Positions 1 through 8,828 of a stretch of 10,000 nt of DNA are shown here, in pieces. The notes below the pieces were generated by a model. That model was not told the origin of the DNA. It saw nothing but the letters and a program-made list of their open reading frames with translations, and made no database searches. Numbering within the stretch: position 1 is the stretch's first letter; every line of letters starts with the position of its first letter. Where the stretch lies: contig NC_091575.1 of the NCBI RefSeq assembly GCF_042767895.1, positions 21,670,840-21,680,839 of the forward strand, written 5' to 3'. A program made the translations under genes and the position numbers. The stretch comes from Penaeus vannamei (Eukaryota; Arthropoda; Malacostraca; Decapoda; Penaeidae).

Positions 1-95
1 ATATATATATATATATATGTATATGTATATGTATATATATATTTCTATATATATACATATACATATATGTATATTCATGTATATGTTATATCATA
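1..95. repeat. AT-rich (AT)n / (GTAT)n simple repeat
   Basis: The sequence alternates A and T with interspersed GTAT and CATA units and fades into ordinary AT-rich DNA after about position 95. The repeat runs off the left edge, so its full length is unknown. It contains the hairpin listed separately. It is typical microsatellite DNA with no coding potential. Confidence 0.9.
20..67. repeat. Perfect inverted repeat: 22-bp arms, 4-nt loop
   Basis: Bases 20-41 are the exact reverse complement of 46-67, leaving the loop TTTC at 42-45. The arms are made only of TA and TG/CA steps. Beyond the arms pairing continues only as wobble or isolated pairs. An AT-only palindrome this long could extrude as a cruciform under supercoiling. 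It most likely arose within the alternating purine-pyrimidine microsatellite. There is no T-tract or transcription unit to suggest a terminator. Confidence 0.85.
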
Positions 96-880
96 CACAT
101 TTATTAATTTACTTATTTATTCATTATTCATGATAATAGGGATATTCACATTTTCCAAGAAGCCGCACGGAAGATCTAGTTGAGTCTCCCATACTACTAA
201 GTTTTCTTTAATGCGATTTTCTTGAATATTTTTCATATAATTTTTTCGTGATATTTTTTTTTTATGTTACATCCACAAACATTAAACGAAACGTCATTCA
301 CATTCTCATCGTTCTCATTTTATCTTCGTTATGTTCATTACATCTCTATTACGGGCAATCCATTCACATTAATGCAATTTTCTCACTTTTTGCTCGGCCC
401 CACTATCTCAATTGTCTCTTAATTTTCAATTACTAATTAGAAACCTACTTCCGACACTTATTCCACTTTTAGACTTATATTTTTCCAAGAGATTTTTGTT
501 ATCAAATCCTTATTCTCTGTTATATATCGATATATATCTTCATTTTATTTTCCTAACCTCAGTTCTCTTCATTTCAGTTGGTTATTCATTATATTGTGAG
601 TCTGTGACATGAAGATATTACAGAACCAAGTGTGTGGTTGCTAGCTTGCTGAATGAGCTGCAACTATACGCTTTCCCTTATTTGAGAACAGCTGGAAAGA
701 TTAAGGAAAGATTAACGTCTCTAGGTTAAACGATTCGTATCACAACTTTTTCATTCTTTGACCCGATCAATATATTATAATTTCCATAGACCCATTCAGT
801 GATTGTCATCTTTTCAGATTCAGTTATTTCTAGTTATGGATAGCGTTATGGTGTCAATAGCTATAGGACGAGAACACTAT
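96..880. other. AT-rich unique stretch without a recognisable gene
   Basis: All six frames are broken by stops. The two short overlapping open frames between 248 and 612 translate to hydrophobic chains rich in Leu, Ile, Phe and Tyr, as expected from T-rich DNA. I see no conserved motif, tRNA arm or convincing splice pair. The only local structure is a perfect 11-bp tandem duplication of GGAAAGATTAA at 694-704 and 705-715. It could be intergenic or intronic. Confidence 0.6.
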
Positions 881-907
881 AAAAAAAGAGAGAGAGAGAG
901 GGAGAGA
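881..907. repeat. Short A-tract plus (GA)n microsatellite
   Basis: Seven A residues lead into about ten GA dinucleotides with one G insertion near 901. This is the only notable GA-on-plus-strand microsatellite in the window; all the long dinucleotide arrays carry CT on the plus strand. Confidence 0.85.
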
Positions 908-973
908 TAATCGTATGTAGGTAATGTGAGATAAAATTCAATTTTAATTCGACGTCATGATTTTCATATCTTC

Positions 974-1042
974 CCATGACCCCCCAGAGTGTACCCTGAG
1001 GTCCCCCTGGAAGCCATGACCCCCAGATTGGGAACCCCGGTG
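974..1042 (-). mobile_element. Possible terminus of a non-autonomous hAT-like DNA transposon
   Basis: Read on the minus strand from 1042, the sequence begins CACCGGGGTTCCCAATCTGG and continues with two G-rich GGGGGTCATGG blocks about 40 bp apart (plus-strand CCATGACCCCC at 974 and 1014). From family knowledge, many hAT elements start with CA, a variable base or two, then GGGTTCCCAA followed by a G-rich stretch, so this resembles a hAT terminal inverted repeat. I do not find the opposite terminus or a clear 8-bp target-site duplication, and no transposase is visible. It may be a solo end, a truncated MITE or another interspersed repeat. Confidence 0.35.
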
Positions 1043-1345
1043 TTAAACAGTAATTTAGAAGGAAAAGTCAAGGTCTATGAGGTAGTTTCCCCTTATCATT
1101 TAATTTACAGGAGGAAGTATATAATAGAATGTTGTATGCATTTCCAAATCACTAGAAAATAAATTCTTTAAGGTTGATACATTGCATTTTTCATAGATAG
1201 TGATATTGATAATCTGTACGTGCTGAGACCCAGTCTAATTATAAGGGTTATTTTTCTCTACACTAGCGAGGTGTATAGATATTTGATAAATCGGGAAAAT
1301 TACAAACATGTGATAATAAGTTACACAATAACAGACAAAAGTGTA
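1043..1345. other. AT-rich spacer, nothing recognised
   Basis: Ordinary AT-rich sequence with frequent stops in every frame, no repeat array and no gene signal that I can identify. Confidence 0.55.
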
Positions 1346-1535
1346 GTTGATGTGTGTGTGTGGTTTTGCAGGTGAATGAACGATTGTTCGCGTGAATAAC
1401 CAGGAGTTTGAAGAATGAGCAAGAGAATGGAGAGGGCGTTAGATGAATGGAAGAAAAGTGGGAATGAATGAAAGAAAGAATGAATCAGCGGAGGATGTGA
1501 ATGTACGAGTGAACGCACGAATAGATCGACCACAA
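1346..1535. repeat. Short (TG)n followed by a diffuse purine-rich GAAT/GAAA tract
   Basis: A run of about six TG units lies at 1351-1362. It is followed by purine-rich plus-strand sequence in which GAATGAAT, GAAAGAAA and related tetranucleotides recur imperfectly, mainly at 1441-1490. The minus-strand open frame here (1533-1321) encodes a His/Ser/Phe-rich chain and is a by-product of this composition, not a gene. Confidence 0.55.
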
Positions 1536-1559
1536 ATCTGCATTCCTTTTGCTGAAACT

Positions 1560-2196
<637 letters not shown>

Positions 2197-2270
2197 GATC
2201 CCACTTCCCTTCTCCTTCTCCCTGCCCCTTCCTTCCCACCTCCAGTATCCCCCTTCCATCCTCCTACCTC

Positions 2271-2890
2271 CCCTTCCATCTTTTTCTCCCTCTTCCTCCC
2301 TCCCTCCCTCTCTCTCCCCTCTCACTCTTCCACTTTCCTTACCCCCTTCCTCCTCTCCGTCTCCTTTCCCCCACCTATTCGCTCCCCCCTCCCTTTCCAT
2401 CTCTTTTTCCCCTCTTCTTCCCTCCCTCCCTCTTTTTCCCCTCTCACTCTTCCACTTTCCTTACCCCCACCCTCCCTCCTCTCCGTCTCCTTTCCCCCCA
2501 CCTACTCGCTCCCCCTCCCTCCCTTTCCATCTCTTTCTCCCCCTCTTCCTCCCTCTCTCTCCCCTCTCACTCTTCCACTCTCCTTACCCCCACCCTCCCT
2601 CCTCTCCGTCTCCTTTCCCCCCACCTACTCGCTCCCCTCCCTCCCTTTCCATCTCTTTCTCCCCTCTTCCTCCCTCTCTCTTCCCCTCTCACTCTTCCAC
2701 TCTCCTTACCCCCACCCTCCCTCCTCTCCGTCTCCTTTTCCCCCTTCCTCTCCTTCGCTCCCCCTCCCTCCCTTTCCATCTCTTTCTCCCCTCTTCCTCC
2801 CTCTCTCTCCCCTCTCACTCTTCCACTTTCCTTAACCCCACCCTCCCTCCTCTCCGTCTCCTTCCCCCCCCACACCTACTCGCTCCCCTC
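2271..2890. repeat. Polypyrimidine minisatellite, unit about 124 bp, five copies
   Basis: Copies start with a CCCTTTCCATCT-like block at about 2271, 2391, 2521, 2643 and 2770, giving periods of 120, 130, 122 and 127 bp. Within each unit the order is constant: the CCATCT block, TCTTCCTCCCTC, CTCTCACTCTTCCAC, CTTACCCC, CTCCGTCTCC, then an ACCTACTCGCTCCC-like end. Copies differ by small C/T indels. The first copy is the most diverged. The unit is nearly purine-free, so the 454-codon frame across it has no coding meaning. Confidence 0.88.
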
Positions 2891-2913
2891 CCACTCCCCC
2901 ACCCCCCCACCCC
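2885..2913 (-). other. Predicted G-quadruplex motif (i-motif on the plus strand)
   Basis: Five C-runs of 4, 3, 5, 7 and 4 bases are separated by loops of 1, 3, 1 and 1 bases on the plus strand. The minus strand therefore fits the canonical G3+ four-run quadruplex rule with very short loops. The motif sits at the right end of the 124-bp minisatellite. Confidence 0.7.
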
Positions 2914-3089
2914 TCTCACGCGTCCACCTTGCAAAGAAACGTCAGAAATGGCTTCATGGTCTTTGCACTGTCTCTGCATTCCTTCGCAACATTATTGTCT
3001 TTCTCTTCTTTGGGGCGATTTCTTAGACGAAAGTTCTCGATCGAATGCGGTTTCACTCGTGACGCCAAGATTACGTGGCCGTTTGTCTT

Positions 3090-3602
3090 GTCTTGCTGTT
3101 CTCTCTCTCTCTTGCTTGTTGTCGTTTGTTTCTTGTTCTTATTCGTATTTTGGTCTCTCTTGCTTGTTGTTTATTTCTTATTCTTATTCGTATTTTGCTC
3201 TTTTACTTATTGTCGTTTATTTCTTATTCTTATTCGTATTTTGTCCCTATTCATTGTTTATTTCTTATTCTTATTCGTATGTTGTTCTCTCTTACTTATT
3301 GTTTATTTCTTATTCTTATTCTTATTTTGCTCTCTTATTTATTGTTTATTTCTTATTCTTATTTGTATTTTGCTCCCCCTTACTTATTGTTTATTTCTTA
3401 TTCTTATTCGTATTTTGCTCTCTCTTACTTATTGTTTATTTCTTATTCTTATTCGTATTTTGCTCTCTCTTACTTATTGTCGTTTATTTCTTATTCTTAT
3501 TCGTATTTTCTTCTCTCTTACTTATTGTCGTTTATTTTTTATTCTCATTCGTATTTTGATCTCTCTTACTTATTGTTTATTTCTTATTCTTATTCGTATC
3601 TT
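3090..3602. repeat. Minisatellite, unit about 45 bp (45-48), roughly 11 copies
   Basis: A unit containing TTACTTATTG, TTTATTTCTTATTCTTATTC, GTATTTTG and CTCTC recurs. The G of GTATTTT, or its variant, falls at 3145, 3190, 3236, 3277, 3322, 3365, 3410, 3455, 3503, 3551 and 3596. Periods are mostly 45, with two of 48 caused by an added TCG and irregular ones of 46, 41 and 43. Left-hand copies are more diverged (TTGCTTGTTG, TTTCTTGTTC); the central ones are nearly identical. All three plus-strand frames remain open through 3075-3559, giving a Leu/Ile/Phe/Tyr/Cys-rich repeat in each. This argues for composition rather than a coding gene. Confidence 0.92.
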
Positions 3603-3639
3603 GGTGTTTGTTTCGCATTCCTGTTTTTTTCTTCAACTT

Positions 3640-3870
3640 TGTCATTGTTGTTGTTGCTGTTAATCTTGCTGCTGGTAGTGATACTTGTAGGGGTGATGTA
3701 TTATTTTTGTCATTTTTATTAATTGTGTTGGTATTGTTATAATAATTCCTATAATACGGATAATAATGTATAATGTAAATGGTAATAATAACGGTACAGC
3801 AGGAATAGTAATAACAGCAAAAATAATGTTGATGACTTTGATGGTGATGATGATGATGATAATAAATATA
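3640..3870. repeat. Imperfect triplet-repeat tract (GTT/GCT, then AAT/GATGAT)
   Basis: TTGTTGTTGTTGCTG-type triplets near 3645-3680 give way to ATT and AAT triplets. A purer (GATGAT)n stretch of about five units follows around 3841-3860. It is a decayed compound trinucleotide microsatellite. The open frame across it translates to Met/Asn/Ile runs. Confidence 0.7.
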
Positions 3871-4128
3871 TGCTTTATAATACAAGGTATTCTGAAATGG
3901 GTGAATAATTCATGTAGCTATGTAATCACGGTCATGTTTACAAAATATCGGCTGAAATACTGTGCATACAATATCCGGTAAATTGTCACGTATATGTAAA
4001 TGTACCTACGCGGGGGTAAGGGTTTTTTTTTTTAATCGAACTCAGACCCTTATTGAGACGGTCCTAAATGACACGTGAGATAAAAAAAAAATGTACAAAT
4101 GGAATGATATACAGATGGAATTGTCATG
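3871..4128. other. AT-rich spacer, nothing recognised
   Basis: Unique AT-rich sequence with homopolymer runs (T from about 4023, A at 4082-4090). The only ORF reaching in from the triplet repeat ends at 3981. No gene or RNA motif is seen. Confidence 0.5.
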
Positions 4129-4384
4129 AATCATAATGTTAGTTTACATTTTTTTTTTTTACGAAAAAGGTGTATTTTCTAGTAATGTTATTAAATCATA
4201 ATGTTAGTTAACAATATTTAACGAAAAAGATGTATTTTCTAGTAATGCTATTAAATCATAATGTTAGTTTACATTTTTTTTAACGAAAAAGATGTATTTT
4301 AGAGTAATGTTATTAAATCATAATGTTAGTTTACATTTTTTTTTCTTAATTAACGAAAAAGATGTATTTTCTAGTAATGCTATT
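4129..4384. repeat. AT-rich minisatellite, unit 60-69 bp, four copies
   Basis: Copies begin AATCATAATGTTAGTT at 4129, 4194, 4254 and 4316. Each continues with a variable T-run, then ACGAAAAAG(A/G)TGTATTTT, CTAGTAATG(T/C)TATT. Period differences (65, 60, 62, then about 69) come mainly from the length of the T-run; the second copy has AACAATATT in place of the T-run. Identity outside the T-run is high, so the array is fairly young. It has no coding meaning. Confidence 0.92.
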
Positions 4385-4762
4385 CATCAGCAAGAAGTTC
4401 TCATAAGAAAAGGAATATATCTACTATGCCAAATACATTTTTCAACAAACCTCAGTAAATACAGGGCATCCCCCAAGAACCGTGCCCCCAAGATGTCTGG
4501 CTACGTCCCTCTACGCAAAGTCCTATTAAGTATATAGACTTTGCCTGTAGGTACCCTGCCTTTCGTTCGCGTGTCAGAGAGAACCTGGATCTCGGCCTTA
4601 TTACTAATGTCATATTGCAGCGTAAAAAAAAGTACCAAAGCTTGTTCTAAAATAAATGGAAAATACGAGAATAGGTCTTTCTCATATCCATGGTATAAGG
4701 CCTCGCTCTCAAAATAATACAACAGGTCGTTTGGTTTTGGGCAATACATGTGTTCCATCTTC
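4385..4762. other. Unique sequence between two repeats, no supported gene
   Basis: Base composition here is balanced and not repetitive. The minus strand is open from the AT-triplet repeat at 5124 down to 4501. The last roughly 86 codons (4758-4501) have mixed composition with no motif I recognise, no signal peptide and no obvious splice signals. A frame of this size is expected by chance in 10 kb, so I do not call a CDS. Confidence 0.45.
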
Positions 4763-5132
4763 CTTATTATTATTATTATTACTATTATTTTCTTATCATA
4801 GTCATTATTACTATCGTTGCTATTATCATTATTATTATCATTATTATTGTTAGTATTATTATTATCATTACTAGTATTAACATTATCATTATAATATTCA
4901 TTTTCATTGTCATCATCATCATTATCATCATGATTTTTATTATCATTACTATTATCATTATCATTATTATCATTATTACGATTACTGTAAATGTCATAAA
5001 TATTATCATCAGTAGTATTATTAGTATCATTGTTATCATTATTGTTATTATTATCATTATCATTTTTTATCACCATCATCATTACCATCATTATCACAAA
5101 CATCATTACTATTAGTATTATCATTATTAATC
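4763..5132. repeat. Imperfect (ATT/ATC)n trinucleotide tract
   Basis: About 370 bp of ATT and ATC triplets with scattered ACT, GTT and AGT variants. The minus strand reads as Asn/Asp runs and the plus strand as Ile, Tyr or His runs depending on frame. Frames on both strands are open only because the triplets lack stops in register. The mutation load marks it as an old microsatellite rather than a recently expanded one. Confidence 0.9.
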
Positions 5133-5173
5133 TTTAGTTATACATTATCGGGCTATAGCTATTATGACGATCG

Positions 5174-5320
5174 TTATTACTTCTATCTTTATGTATTATT
5201 TATATTATTTCTGCGTTTTATTCTCCCTTTCGCTGTTTAAATTATCATGGCTATCATTATTACTATCATTATATATTATTTATTGTTATTTCATTGTTTT
5301 CTTCTCCCTTTCACTCTCTA
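5174..5320. repeat. Diverged tandem duplication, offset about 82 bp
   Basis: The segment from TTATTACTTCTATC (5174) to TTCTCCCTTTCGCTGTTTA (ends about 5239) is echoed from TTATTACTATCATT (5257) to TTCTCCCTTTCACTCTCTA (ends 5320). The two TTCTCCCTTTC blocks lie at 5221 and 5302. Identity is moderate and the flank is itself triplet-rich, so part of the similarity may reflect composition. Confidence 0.5.
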
Positions 5321-5439
5321 TATCTCTTACTCCTTCGTTTTTTCTGTTTTCAGGTTCATATTCCATCTTTTACCTTCTCTCTTCTCATTCCCTCCCTTCT
5401 CTCATCCTCAGACTTCCCCACATCCATTTCTTTGACTAT

Positions 5440-5618
<179 letters not shown>

Positions 5619-5666
5619 ATCTTGTCCTCAAGCTCCTCCCCCATTACCTTCACGCCTCCTCCACCA

Positions 5667-5693
5667 CCCACCCCCACCCCGTCCACCCCGCCC
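5667..5693 (-). other. Predicted G-quadruplex motif in C-rich segment
   Basis: Plus-strand C-runs of 3, 5, 4, 4 and 3 bases are separated by loops of 1, 1, 5 and 1 bases. The minus strand thus has five G-runs that meet the canonical quadruplex rule. It lies in a C-rich, A-interrupted segment (5636-5725) just right of the CT array. Confidence 0.7.
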
Positions 5694-5699
5694 ACCACA

Positions 5700-5882
5700 C
5701 GTCCACGCCCCCCTCCTTCTCGGGCCGCCTTGTAGAAACTCGATATCACGAAATAAATAAATGAAAAAGTAATCCCTATAATCTGCCGATTAAAGAAAAC
5801 GGGATCACGTTACGTCATCAGTTTGTCCCTACCACAATGGCGTCTCGAGTGTGACGTGGCGGTCGTCCTTGCCCCTTGGTGG
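5700..5882. other. Unique junction sequence, no gene seen
   Basis: C-rich DNA grades into mixed sequence with an AATAAATAAATG run at about 5752. Half-CRE-like elements occur at 5811 (TACGTCAT) and 5852 (TGACGTGG), just before the TGATGTCA-bearing repeat block. Confidence 0.45.
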
Positions 5883-6099
5883 TGATGTCATAATGGCTCC
5901 TTTTGTGGTGATGTAACAGCTATTATTGATGGACGGTGATGTCATTTACGGAGGCTACAGTGATGCCGTTTACATTAGTCTACGTTGGTGTTGATTGCGG
6001 ATCCTGAAGCCTACATAAGCCTACATTGTTGTACCTCAAGTATGGTGATGTCTTTCTTTCCGTGGTCTTGCCCCATGATGACTTCAGTTGATGATGTCA
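5883..6099. repeat. Degenerate repeat with TGATGTCA-type (decayed CRE) motifs
   Basis: TGATGTCA occurs at 5883, 5937 and 6092. Near matches are TGATGTAA at 5909, TGATGCCG at 5961 and TGATGTCT at 6046. The first four are spaced 26, 28 and 24 bp apart, the same range as the 24-26 bp period of the perfect TGACGTCA array at 6424-6607. TGATGTCATTTACGG at 5937 aligns with TGACGTCATTTACCC at 6476. I infer an older arm of the same satellite in which CpG has decayed to TpG. A 67-codon open frame at 5985-6188 overlaps this block but has no recognised motif. Confidence 0.5.
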
Positions 6100-6283
6100 G
6101 TGACCTTATTTGGAAAAGTCGTCAGATAGATCTCCCTCAGAAATACCATTCCATCCAAGGCTCTTCCTATGAGAAGTCACTAGGTTAGGTTCAGCTGAAG
6201 TCTGAAGTCAGTCGCTCTTCTTCAGTATCGTCGCTCCATCAACGACCTCACTAATGGAGCTCCATCATCTACTCCAACTTCGC
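6100..6283. other. Unique segment between the two CRE-motif blocks
   Basis: No period is visible here. It contains GAAGTC/CTGAAGTCA fragments around 6198-6212 that may be eroded motif copies, and a two-unit TAGGTTAGG at 6181. No gene is seen. Confidence 0.4.
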
Positions 6284-6829
6284 TGACATCACTTAATCGC
6301 CCCCCCCCCCCCCAACCTTTCTGACGTCTCCAACCTCATGGGTGTTCTTCACCTACACCAACCACACTGACGTCACTTAATCGCCCCGTACACCTCTGAC
6401 ATCCCTTATCCCCCCAATACCTCTGACGTCACTTATCCCTCAACCCCTCTGACGTCACTTACCCTCCAACCCCTCTGACGTCATTTACCCCAACCTCTCT
6501 GACGTCACTTTCCCCAACCCCTCTGACGTCACTTACCCCCAACTCCTCTGACGTCACCTATCCCCAACCCCTCTGACGTCACTTACCCCCCAACCCCTCT
6601 GACGTCTCTCCAACATCTACCCGAACCTCACTGATTGAAGTCCCCAACCCCACTGATGTCTCTATACCACCTACCCCAACCCAATTGATGTCACTCCATC
6701 AACCTGAACTCCCTGACGCCCCCACCCCTCTGACGTCACTCCACCATCGCCCCCCAACCTCCCCGACGTCACTCCCGCCGGTCTCCTCAACGGTGACATC
6801 ACTACCCGAGTCTTGGGAAAGTGACGTCA
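6284..6829. repeat. Minisatellite, unit about 25 bp, carrying perfect TGACGTCA (CRE) palindromes
   Basis: Perfect TGACGTCA occurs at 6368, 6424, 6450, 6476, 6500, 6524, 6549, 6574, 6731 and 6822. Near matches are at 6284 and 6794 (TGACATCA), 6322 and 6600 (TGACGTCT), 6397 (TGACATCC), 6686 (TGATGTCA) and 6764 (CGACGTCA). The core 6424-6599 is seven consecutive units of 26, 26, 24, 24, 25, 25 and 26 bp, each made of the palindrome, a CTTACC-like bridge, and CCCCAACCCCTC. The 8-mer is identical in all seven while the spacer varies in length and bases. TGACGTCA is the consensus full CRE bound by CREB/ATF bZIP dimers. Whether this array is bound or is simply a satellite is not shown by sequence. 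Confidence 0.92.
6300..6313. repeat. C14 homopolymer
   Basis: Fourteen consecutive C residues lie inside an early, irregular unit of the TGACGTCA array. They lengthen that unit to about 38 bp. The length is prone to slippage and sequencing error. Confidence 0.9.
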
Positions 6830-6909
6830 CTGTCTGGACGTGCCCCTAGGCCCCAAGATCCTGATATCCTTCTCAAGACGGGATAACCACGCCTGTCTCA
6901 TCTTACCCT

Positions 6910-7560
6910 AGGATGAGTCTTCGCTTTTGTGTTCCTTCGTCTCTCCTTCTCCATTTCTTTCTCTCTTTTGTTCTCGCTTCCTCTTTGTGTCTCCTTCGTT
7001 TTTCCTTTTTTGGGGGCTCTTTCTCCGCTTTGATTTTATTTCCTGTTTTTTTTCTCGTAGATATATGTTTGTCTTTTTTTTCTTGCTTTTTCTCTTCTCT
7101 TTATTTCTTTTTCATTCCTTCTTTGTTTCTTTTTTGTTTGTGGCACTTTCGTACACATTTCTCACTCTTATTTTTAGTGTTTTTATTTTTTTTTTAGTTT
7201 CTTTGTTCATTTTTATGGCTTTTTTTGCTCCATATTTTTATTCTCTCTCTTGGTTCCTTATTTCTATTTTCTTTCACTGTGATGAATTTAATTTTCTTTT
7301 TTTTTTATTCCACATCCCTGCATTCTCTTAACGGTTTCTAAATACTTTTATCCAACTTGTATTCATTTGTTTCCAGGACTTTCAATGAATTTTCTTAGTC
7401 ATTCTCAGCTCTCTAATTCCTGATTTTTCTATTTTCTTCTCTTCATCTTATTCTTCCCATCTCTTCTATCGTTTTCTCTCTATTTTTTTCGTGTCGATCT
7501 CTTAGTCCGTGATTTCAAATAGTTCCTGTTTTCTTTCGTATCTCGGTCATTCTTTTATTT
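6910..7560. repeat. T-rich polypyrimidine stretch
   Basis: The plus strand is dominated by T with C, with many T-runs of 6-10 and TTTCTTT motifs but no clean period. Two overlapping frames (6913-7197 and 6927-7331) are open in different registers and give Phe/Leu/Ser-rich hydrophobic chains. This is what a T-rich, purine-poor strand produces, and they show no signal-peptide or membrane-domain pattern specific to a family. I regard it as non-coding. Confidence 0.65.
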
Positions 7561-7791
<231 letters not shown>

Positions 7792-7960
7792 GTATTATCC
7801 CCTTATTACATTTCCTTTTGATATTTAGAATGTAGTCCCCCATCTAATTTTTTCTCTAGATCCTTGTATTTCTTATTGTCTCTATTTTCATTGCTTTGCT
7901 TTGTTCTTCATTTTATATCCGTTTACTTTTCAGTGTTCTTTATTATTTTACCAATAATCG

Positions 7961-8787
<827 letters not shown>

Positions 8788-8826
8788 CTCTCGCTGATGG
8801 TCGGGTGAAGGGATGCTCGTCTTAAG
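8788..8826 (+). other. Candidate small non-coding or UTR exon with splice-site consensus
   Basis: A pyrimidine-rich run ending CTTTAG (AG at 8786-8787) matches a 3' splice acceptor. AAG followed by GTAAGTG (donor GT at 8827-8828) is close to the ideal metazoan 5' splice donor. The enclosed 39 bp has a stop in all three plus frames, so it could only be a UTR, a non-coding RNA exon or a terminal coding piece. It contains ATGGTCGGGTGA, a three-codon upstream ORF. No second exon is identified, so this is a weak call; acceptor and donor-like sequences also occur by chance in T-rich DNA. Confidence 0.28.
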
Positions 8827-8828
8827 GT

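Noticed and set aside
4030..4055. AATCGAACTCAGACC resembling a tRNA T-arm on the minus strand
   Set aside because: The T-stem does not pair and no acceptor, D or anticodon arm can be built around it.
4501..5124. 207-codon minus-strand frame with Asn/Asp-rich start and mixed-composition end
   Set aside because: The first part is the (ATT/ATC)n repeat. The remaining roughly 86 codons are within chance length for 10 kb and show no motif or conserved pattern I recognise.
5985..6188. 67-codon plus-strand frame of mixed composition
   Set aside because: Short, overlaps the degenerate TGATGTCA repeat, and has no recognisable domain or supporting signals.
6181..6190. TAGGTTAGG, resembling the arthropod telomere unit TTAGG
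   Set aside because: Only about two units, which is expected by chance.
6284..6829. CRISPR-like array (regular palindromic repeat with spacers)
   Set aside because: The spacers are near-identical to one another and the repeat is only 8 bp. The context is eukaryotic with no cas genes, so this is a minisatellite.
6913..7331. Two hydrophobic plus-strand frames resembling a multi-pass membrane protein
   Set aside because: Phe/Leu/Ser richness is what T-rich DNA encodes. Both overlapping registers look alike and neither has a polar-loop pattern of a real membrane protein.
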